Of a DNA stretch of 64,000 bases, positions 58,865-64,000 are shown piece by piece. Origin of the DNA: Kitasatospora sp. NBC_01250 (GTDB lineage: Bacteria; Actinomycetota; Actinomycetes; Streptomycetales; Streptomycetaceae). Each line of letters opens with the position of its first letter. Position 1 is the stretch's first letter. The notes below the pieces were generated by a model. It ran no database searches, was not told where the DNA came from, and saw only the letters and a program-made list of their open reading frames with translations. The stretch lies in contig NZ_CP108476.1 in NCBI RefSeq assembly GCF_036226465.1, forward strand, positions 310,001 through 374,000, in the 5' to 3' direction. The position numbers and the translations under genes were made by a program.

Positions 58865-59446
58865 TCAGGCGCGCGCGCCGTCCAGGACCAGGTCGACCAG
58901 GCGCGGCACCAGGGTCGCCTCCAGCGGTTCACCGGTGAGCAGGACCCGGGCGAGCAGGGGGCCCGCGATGGCTTCCACCAGGAGGTGGGGGTCGGTGTCG
59001 GCCGGCAGCTCTGCTCGGTCGATGCCGCGCCGGACGAGGGTTTCGGCGCGTTCCAGGCGGGCCTGCCAGTAGGAGCGCCGCCCCTCCTCCAGGTCGCTCT
59101 CGCCGCGCACCGTGCCGAGGTGCAGCAGTGCGCTGCCGGCCGGCGTCGCCAGGTACCGGGCCAGCGCTGCGAACAGCAGCGACAGGTCGGTGCGCACGTC
59201 GCCCGTGTCCGGTGCCGGGAGCGCGGTGTCCGAGTGGGTGGCCAGCGCGTCGAAGATGAGGTTCTCGCGGGTCCTCCAGCGCCGGTAGACGGAGGTCTCG
59301 TGGACGCCGGCCGCGCGGGCGACGGCGGCCACCGTGGTCGCGGCCAGGCCCTGCGTGGTGAGCAGGTCGACAGTGGCGGCCAGGACGGCCTGCCGCATCC
59401 GTTCACCGCGGCGCCGCAGCGGCGGTGCCTCTCTGTCGTCCGTCAC
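58865..59446 (-). CDS. TetR-family regulator, divergent from an alcohol dehydrogenase
   Basis: A 193-residue TetR protein: HTH in TTVAAVARAAGVHETSVYRRWRTRENL (about residues 35-61) and a helical ligand domain of the TetR_C type. GTG at 59446 gives the usual short N-terminus. Two matching inverted repeats (CGCAAG-N4-CTTGCG and GCAAG-N4-CTTGC) lie in the 113-bp divergent region, the likely operators for both genes. Confidence 0.9.
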   Translation of the reverse strand: MTDDREAPPLRRRGERMRQAVLAATVDLLTTQGLAATTVAAVARAAGVHETSVYRRWRTRENLIFDALATHSDTALPAPDTGDVRTDLSLLFAALARYLATPAGSALLHLGTVRGESDLEEGRRSYWQARLERAETLVRRGIDRAELPADTDPHLLVEAIAGPLLARVLLTGEPLEATLVPRLVDLVLDGARA

Positions 59447-59460
59447 ACCATCGAGCCTAA

Positions 59461-59519
59461 CGCAAGCTCTCTTGCGATACGAAACCCACGGACGTACGTT
59501 GGAAAGCAAGACGACTTGC
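59461..59519. promoter_or_regulatory. Two operator-like inverted repeats between the TetR and alcohol dehydrogenase genes
   Basis: Site 1, CGCAAGctctCTTGCG (59461-59476), and site 2, GCAAGacgaCTTGC (59506-59519), share half-sites and a 4-bp spacer, and both are followed by GATA on the plus strand. Their centres are 44 bp apart, about four helical turns. Site 1 starts 15 bp upstream of the TetR GTG. Confidence 0.65.
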
Positions 59520-59559
59520 GATAAGACGCAGGCCGCCGAGACGAACGGACGGACCCGCC

Positions 59560-60570
59560 ATGGACCTCATGCGCGCCGCGCGGCTGCACCTCCCCTCCCA
59601 CACCCTGGCGATCGAGGACGTGCCCAGGCCCGTGCCCGGCGCCGGGCAGGTGCTGGTGAAGGTCGAGGCAGCGGGCGTGTGCCTGTCCGACGTCCACCTG
59701 ATCGACGGCACCCTCACGCCGACCTACCCGCCGGGCGACTCCGTCACCCTCGGACACGAGGTCGCCGGGACCATCGCCGAACTCGGACCGGACGTGACCG
59801 GCTGGACGGCCGGGCAGCGGGTCGTGCTGCAGGCGGGCGAGGCGCGCGACGGCCGTCTCCTGACGCGAGGTGTCGACTACGACGGCGGCTGGGCCGAGTA
59901 CACGCTGGCCGGCATCGGGACACTGTTCGCGCTGCCCGACGCGATCCCGTTCGAGCAGGCCGCGATCATCCCGGACGCGGTCTCCACCCCCTGGGGAGCC
60001 ATCACCACCACCGCCGGGGTCCGCCCGGCGCAGGCCGTGGGCGTGTGGGGCGTCGGCGGGCTCGGCGCCCACGCCGTCCAGCTGCTGCGCGCCGTCGGGG
60101 CCTGCCCGATCGTCGCGGTCGACCCGGCACCGGCCGCCCGCCGGCGGGCCCTGGAGTTCGGCGCCGACCTGGCCCTGGACCCCGCCGACCCCCGGCTGCG
60201 CGAGCAGGTCCTGGCCGCCACCGGCAACCGGGCGCTGGAGGCCGCGTTCGACTTCGCCGGCGTCGCGGCCGTCCGCGAACAGGCCCTGACCGTCCTCGCC
60301 CCCAAGGGGCGCCTGGTCCTGGTCGGACTGACCGACAAGCCACTGACCGTCACCGACGGCACCCGCTTCAGCTACCTGCAGCACCAGATCCTCGGCCACT
60401 ACGGCTCCGAGGACAACGCCGTCCCGCAGCTGATCGCCCTGGCCGAAGGCGGCCGGCTGGACTTCTCACGCTCCATCACCGACGTGCTGCCGCTGGCCGA
60501 CGCCGCCGAGGCCGTCCGGCGCCTGCACACCAAGGAAGGCGACCCGATCCGCCTGATCCTGCGCCCCTGA
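59560..60570 (+). CDS. Medium-chain alcohol dehydrogenase lacking the structural-zinc lobe
   Basis: A 336-residue MDR-family dehydrogenase. Catalytic zinc ligands are present in AAGVCLSDVHLIDG (Cys40-like) and TLGHEVAG (G-H-E, about residues 64-71); the Rossmann loop is GVWGVGGLGAHAVQLL (about 160-175). Between GQRVVLQAG and GGWAEYT the four-cysteine structural-zinc loop is missing and replaced by a short EARDGRLLTRGVDYD. This is a deviation from the standard NAD-dependent alcohol dehydrogenase and may alter quaternary structure. Divergent from a TetR gene, which probably represses it. Confidence 0.9.
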   Translation: MDLMRAARLHLPSHTLAIEDVPRPVPGAGQVLVKVEAAGVCLSDVHLIDGTLTPTYPPGDSVTLGHEVAGTIAELGPDVTGWTAGQRVVLQAGEARDGRLLTRGVDYDGGWAEYTLAGIGTLFALPDAIPFEQAAIIPDAVSTPWGAITTTAGVRPAQAVGVWGVGGLGAHAVQLLRAVGACPIVAVDPAPAARRRALEFGADLALDPADPRLREQVLAATGNRALEAAFDFAGVAAVREQALTVLAPKGRLVLVGLTDKPLTVTDGTRFSYLQHQILGHYGSEDNAVPQLIALAEGGRLDFSRSITDVLPLADAAEAVRRLHTKEGDPIRLILRP

Positions 60571-60652
60571 CCACCTGCCCACCCGCGCGGGCACGGGAAG
60601 CCGCTGCTCACCCGCCCGCCTCCGGTAGCGGCATCCGCACCCTGACCGCACG

Positions 60653-60799
60653 ATGCGGACGCCGATGGGGCGGTTCGGCACGCTGGAGGAGGCTGCCGGG
60701 GCGATCGCCTTCCTCGCCGGGGATGATTCGGGCTTCATCACCGGAGCCGCACTGCCGCTCGACGGCGGCATCTCGCAGGCGTTCACCGTCCCGGAGTGA
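60653..60799 (+). pseudogene. C-terminal fragment of an SDR
   Basis: About 48 codons: [33 protein letters not shown], then a short tail to TGA. This is the end of a classical SDR (G-x-x-x-E-x-A-x-x-x-x-F-L-x-S-D ... I-T-G-x-x-x-x-x-D-G-G). Nothing upstream belongs to an SDR; the in-frame ATG has no ribosome site. Confidence 0.65.
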
Positions 60800-60940
60800 C
60801 CGGAACGAGCGCAGTGACCGGTGGCGATCCCCTCGTGAGGGCTCCAAGGCTCCTGACGCGCCACCGGCGTACGGTGGCCGGTCGAGCCGTTTCCGGGGAT
60901 GGTGGAAAGGGCACCCAGGGGCGGACGGAGGTGAGCGACG

Positions 60941-61387
60941 ATGACCGAGGAAGCGATCGAAGCGCCTCGGATCGTGGTCGGTGTCGACGGTTCGGACTCG
61001 TCCAAGGCCGCACTGCGGTGGGCCGTGCGGCAGGCGGAGCTGACCGGCAGCGCGGTCGAGGCGCTGACCTCCTGGGAGCTGCCCAAGACCTACGGCTGGC
61101 CCTCCCTCTCGGCCGAGGTCCCCGACTACGAGAAGGACGCGGGCCAAGCCCTCGCCGAGACCATCCGCACAGCGGTGGGTACCGGTCATCCGGTTGAGAT
61201 CCGCCCGCTGGTGGTGCGCGGCCACGCCGCGGCCGCACTGCTGGACGCCGCCCACGGGGCGACGCTCCTGGTCGTCGGCAACCGCGGGCACGGCGGCTTC
61301 GCCGAGGCGCTGCTCGGGTCGGTGAGCCAGCAGTGCGTCCAGCACGCCAGCTGCCCGGTGGTGGTGGTCCGCGGTCCGGGGAGCTGA
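60941..61387 (+). CDS. Universal stress protein (UspA family)
   Basis: A 148-residue single-domain Usp. IVVGVDGSDSSKAALRWAVRQAE is the family N-terminus and GNRGHGGFAEALLGSVSQQCVQHASCPVVVVR the ATP-binding G-2x-G-9x-G(S/T) region and final strand. Usps bind ATP and help cells survive starvation and hypoxia. GGAGG lies about 11 nt before the ATG. Monocistronic. Confidence 0.95.
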   Translation: MTEEAIEAPRIVVGVDGSDSSKAALRWAVRQAELTGSAVEALTSWELPKTYGWPSLSAEVPDYEKDAGQALAETIRTAVGTGHPVEIRPLVVRGHAAAALLDAAHGATLLVVGNRGHGGFAEALLGSVSQQCVQHASCPVVVVRGPGS

Positions 61388-61487
61388 CGGATCCCGGTCC
61401 GCCGCGCCGCGCGCTGGCGCCCCCAGGGTCCAGCGGGCCGCGTCCTGGGCCGGTCGCCCCGACCCGCACGGTTCGGTGGAGTGCCGG

Positions 61488-62765
61488 CTACCGGGCGGAG
61501 CATGCGACGCGGATCGCGCCGGTCCGCACCGGGACGGCTTCGTAGCAGCGTTCCAGCAGGACGCCTCGCCAGCGCAGTGCGCTTTCCGGGACGGCGAGCC
61601 GCAGCGTGGGGAGGCGTTCGAACAGCGAGGTCAGAGCAGTGGCCACTTCCATCCGGGCCAGCTGCGCTCCGGGGCAGTAGTGGGCGCCGCGGCCGAACGC
61701 GAGGTGGGCACGTCGGCCGTGTCCGCGGCCGGCGAGGGCGTCCGGGACGGGAAAGACCCGGGGGTCGCGGTTGGCGGCGGCCAGGCCGACCAGGACGACC
61801 GAGCCCTGCGGGATCGTGGTCGCGCCGATCGTGACGGACTCGGTGGCGAAGCGCCAGGCGGCGAAGGCGAACGGGCTGGTGAGGCGCAGGATCTCCTCGA
61901 CGAGACGGCTCGCGTCCGGCTCGTGCGCCAAAGCGCCGAGCGGATCGGTGGTGCGCATCAGCTCGATCGCCCCGGCGGTGATCGCGGTGGTGGTCGAGGC
62001 GATGCCGCCCGAGAAGACGCCCCAGGCGACGGACGCCAGCTCCTGCGGGGACAGGTCGCCGCGGTCACAGCTCCGCAGGAGCCGGGTGAGCAGGTCATCG
62101 CCCGGTTCCCGCCGTTTGGCCCCGATGATGCGTGCCCAGAGCCGGAACAGCTCCTCGCGGTCCCGGTGCACGGCCGGCAGGTCGGGGTCGCGGGCGGTGA
62201 CCATGGAGATCGTCAGCTCGGTCAGCCGGGGGACGTGCCCGGCTCCGACGCCGAGGATCTGCGCCGTCACGCGGGCGGGCAGCGGCCGGGCGTAGTCGGC
62301 CACCAGATCGGCGGTGTCCGCCTCGGCCAGCTCGTCCAGCAGTTCCGCGCAGACCCGGTCGACGAGTGGCCGCCAGCGCAGCGTGGCGCTGCGTGAAAGC
62401 AGCGGCCCCAGGACGGCGCGCAGGCGTGCGTGGTCAGGGCCGTCGCTGTTGAGCAGGTGGCGGCCCTCGACGGCGAAGATGTCGTCGGGGTAGCGCCTGC
62501 CGCCGAAGCCCTGGTCGGCCGTGGGCAGTCGGCGCATGTCATGGGCCAACCGTGGTTCCGTCAGGGCCTGCTGCGCCTCGGCGTGGCCGGTGACCAGCCA
62601 TGCCACGAGTCCGCCGGGAACGACGACTTGTTGGACCCGGGCCTGCTCACGCAGCGCCCGGTAGTCGCGGTGTGCGTCCCAGCGTTCGGGTTCGCCGGTG
62701 ACCAGCTGGGCGTGGGGGCAGGCCGAGGTGGCGAAGGCGCCTCCCGGCGGCTGTTGTTGGGACAC
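61488..62765 (-). CDS. Cytochrome P450 with an unusual I-helix
   Basis: A 425-residue soluble bacterial P450. The heme loop is FGRGAHYCPGAQLARME (F-G-x-G-x-H-x-C-x-G, Cys at about residue 365), the K-helix EEILRL (E-x-x-R). The I-helix reads GGIASTTTA where A-G-x-D/E-T/S is usual; the acidic residue before the alcohol is replaced by Ala, seen in P450s that use the substrate to deliver protons. GTG start with GGAG upstream. It lies beside an SDR and a second P450, suggesting a biosynthetic locus that continues to the right. Confidence 0.92.
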   Translation of the reverse strand: MSQQQPPGGAFATSACPHAQLVTGEPERWDAHRDYRALREQARVQQVVVPGGLVAWLVTGHAEAQQALTEPRLAHDMRRLPTADQGFGGRRYPDDIFAVEGRHLLNSDGPDHARLRAVLGPLLSRSATLRWRPLVDRVCAELLDELAEADTADLVADYARPLPARVTAQILGVGAGHVPRLTELTISMVTARDPDLPAVHRDREELFRLWARIIGAKRREPGDDLLTRLLRSCDRGDLSPQELASVAWGVFSGGIASTTTAITAGAIELMRTTDPLGALAHEPDASRLVEEILRLTSPFAFAAWRFATESVTIGATTIPQGSVVLVGLAAANRDPRVFPVPDALAGRGHGRRAHLAFGRGAHYCPGAQLARMEVATALTSLFERLPTLRLAVPESALRWRGVLLERCYEAVPVRTGAIRVACSAR

Positions 62766-62976
62766 GAGGGCTCCATCGCGGTGGCAGGGAGAGCGGTCGT
62801 TTCGTGTTCCCACCCTGTCCCCCGCGGTGTCGGGCGACGCCGTGCGGTAGCCCCCTCGGCCCAGACGGGCCGCTCGAACGGGTGAGGCGGCGTGCCGCCC
62901 GGGGATCACCGGGCGCCCGACCCCGGATGATCACTGGTCGGTGGCTTTTCGGTGACGAGGCGTTCGGGAGGCGAGC

Positions 62977-63720
62977 GTGCGGGTGAGAGGCTCGGTCGCG
63001 CTGGTCACCGGTGCGAATCGGGGGCTCGGGCGGGCGTTCGTCCGTGCACTGTTGGAGCGTGGCGCGCGGACCGTCTACTGCGCTGCGCGTGATCCTCGCG
63101 GGGTCGGTGAATCCGGTGGCGTTCCGGTCCGGCTCGACATCACCGTGCCCGAGCACGTGGCGGCGGCAGCGGCCACGTGCTCCGACGTGACGTTGTTGAT
63201 CAACAACGCCGGTGTGCTGATGAGCAGTCCGTTCCTGGCGGTCGACCGTAACGGAGCCGCCGAGACGGAGATGGGGGTGAACTACTTCGGCACGCTGTCC
63301 ATGTGCCGGGCCTTCGCCCCCGTTCTCGGGCGCAACAGCGGAGGAGCGCTGGTCAACGTGCTGTCCGCGGCCAGCTGGATCACCTTGCCGAGCATGGGCT
63401 CGTACTGCGCGTCCAAGGCAGCCGCCTGGGCGCTGACCAACGGCGCCCGCGTCGAGCTGCGCGCTCAGGGCACGCTGGTGGTCGCGGTTCATTCCGGGTT
63501 CATCGACACGGAGATGGCCGCCGCGGTGGGCGGATTCAAGATCGGTCCCGAGACGGTGGCCGCCCGGGCGCTGGATGCCGTGGAGGAGGGCCGGGAGGAG
63601 GTCCTGGCCGATGAGCGCACCCGGCGGATCAAGGCTGCCCTGCCGAACGACCTGGAGCTGATCTACCCGGACGTGCAGGAGCGGTGGGACCGACGGGAGC
63701 GCCCCCTCAGCGAGGGGTGA
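62977..63720 (+). CDS. Short-chain dehydrogenase/reductase
   Basis: A 247-residue classical SDR: TGANRGLGRAFV cofactor loop (about residues 11-22), NNAG at about 76-79, Ser in VNVLSAASW and the catalytic pair in SYCASKAAAWAL (Y-x-x-x-K). GTG start. Between two P450 genes, both transcribed in the opposite direction; its stop overlaps the end of the second P450 by about 14 bp. Confidence 0.92.
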   Translation: MRVRGSVALVTGANRGLGRAFVRALLERGARTVYCAARDPRGVGESGGVPVRLDITVPEHVAAAAATCSDVTLLINNAGVLMSSPFLAVDRNGAAETEMGVNYFGTLSMCRAFAPVLGRNSGGALVNVLSAASWITLPSMGSYCASKAAAWALTNGARVELRAQGTLVVAVHSGFIDTEMAAAVGGFKIGPETVAARALDAVEEGREEVLADERTRRIKAALPNDLELIYPDVQERWDRRERPLSEG

Positions 63721-64000
63721 GCGCGAGGGGGAGGTCGTTCAGGCCGCGGACGGCGGCGGTGATGTCCTTGTGGGACGGGTCCCCGGCCAGCTCCAGGTGG
63801 CGGGTGCGGGCCAGCAGGTGTCCCAGGGCGAGGCCGGCCTCCAGGCGGGCCAGTGGTGCGCCGAGGCAGAAGTGGATGCCCGCTCCGAACGACAGGTGCG
63901 GGTTGGGCGCGCGTTGCAGGTCGAGTCGCTCGGGCCGGGCGAAGGCGCGCGGATCGCGGTTGGCGGATCCGATGAGCAGCGCGACGGGGGTGCCCGGCGA
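63707..64000 (-). CDS. Cytochrome P450, C-terminal part (cut by the window edge)
   Basis: About 97 residues of a second P450, read from the right edge: LLIGSANRDPRAF with the A-N-R-D-P segment, then the heme-binding SFGAGIHFCLGAPLARLE and the final R-G-L-N-D-L-P-L-A-L strand to TGA at 63707-63709. Typical of streptomycete CYP105/107-type biosynthetic P450s. Its stop overlaps the SDR stop in a tail-to-tail arrangement. Confidence 0.92.
   Translation of the reverse strand, partial: SPGTPVALLIGSANRDPRAFARPERLDLQRAPNPHLSFGAGIHFCLGAPLARLEAGLALGHLLARTRHLELAGDPSHKDITAAVRGLNDLPLALTPR

Overview
This window looks like an accessory stretch of a streptomycete chromosome (Streptomyces or Kitasatospora). 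The DNA is very GC-rich, third codon positions are strongly G/C, GTG and TTG starts are frequent, and many stop/start overlaps are ATGA or GTGA. Regulators (TetR, XRE/MmyB, ArsR, ECF sigma, SARP) are mixed with secondary-metabolism enzymes and a notable number of gene fragments. No tRNA, rRNA, CRISPR array or intact transposase was seen.

Layout. 1-3768: right end of a small biosynthetic operon with a Dabb-domain protein, a PaaK-like acyl-adenylating enzyme, a class IV aminotransferase and a BacA-like prephenate decarboxylase candidate; the left part lies outside the window. 3816-13517: GNAT, HEAT-repeat protein, XRE regulator with an SDR, a secreted sphingomyelinase-D-like phosphodiesterase beside a secreted 12-residue WNNTG-repeat protein, a truncated sensor kinase, arylamine N-acetyltransferase, CsbD, a second SDR and a VOC protein. 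13582-15779: SnoaL-like / NmrA-like / TetR operon with an intact promoter carrying two operator palindromes. 15926-30998: lipoprotein, serine hydrolase/TetR divergent pair, membrane protein, nucleotidyltransferase, XRE/MFS divergent pair, endonuclease III-like protein, DedA, anti-sigma-type ATPase, phenylalanine hydroxylase, a lysine-rich orphan protein, a broken methyltransferase, alpha/beta hydrolase and AlkB-like dioxygenase. 31070-34801: a patch of gene remnants (MerR-like, NmrA, AraC, ECF41-type sigma) around an intact ECF42-type sigma/DGPF pair. 36807-40618: a large NB-ARC/TPR protein with fifteen 42-residue repeats and its small partner.

40762-53777 is the most interesting part: a probable ribosomally synthesised, post-translationally modified peptide (RiPP) locus. 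It has three operons. Operon 1 (minus): candidate precursor peptide A plus a JmjC/cupin oxygenase. Operon 2 (minus): candidate precursor peptide B, a class III cyclase/ATPase/TPR regulator, a cytoplasmic subtilisin-like protease and a GAF protein. Operon 3 (plus): a radical SAM enzyme, an MFS exporter and a prolyl oligopeptidase. A SARP-type regulator (42247-44094) lies between operons 1 and 2. All three operon promoters carry the same direct repeats (GCATACC and relatives at 11-bp period, 9 nt upstream of a TAGCNT -10 box), the architecture of SARP binding sites, so they appear to form one regulon. The two candidate precursors share a D-V-x-x-H ... acidic ... C motif although they are encoded 7 kb apart.

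53861-64000: proline iminopeptidase, an ArsR/SRPBCC/DHFR-like operon ending in a 21-bp perfect palindrome, a second ECF42/YCII pair, a DHFR-like protein, a TetR/alcohol dehydrogenase divergent pair with two matching operators, a universal stress protein, and the edge of another biosynthetic region (two P450s and an SDR).
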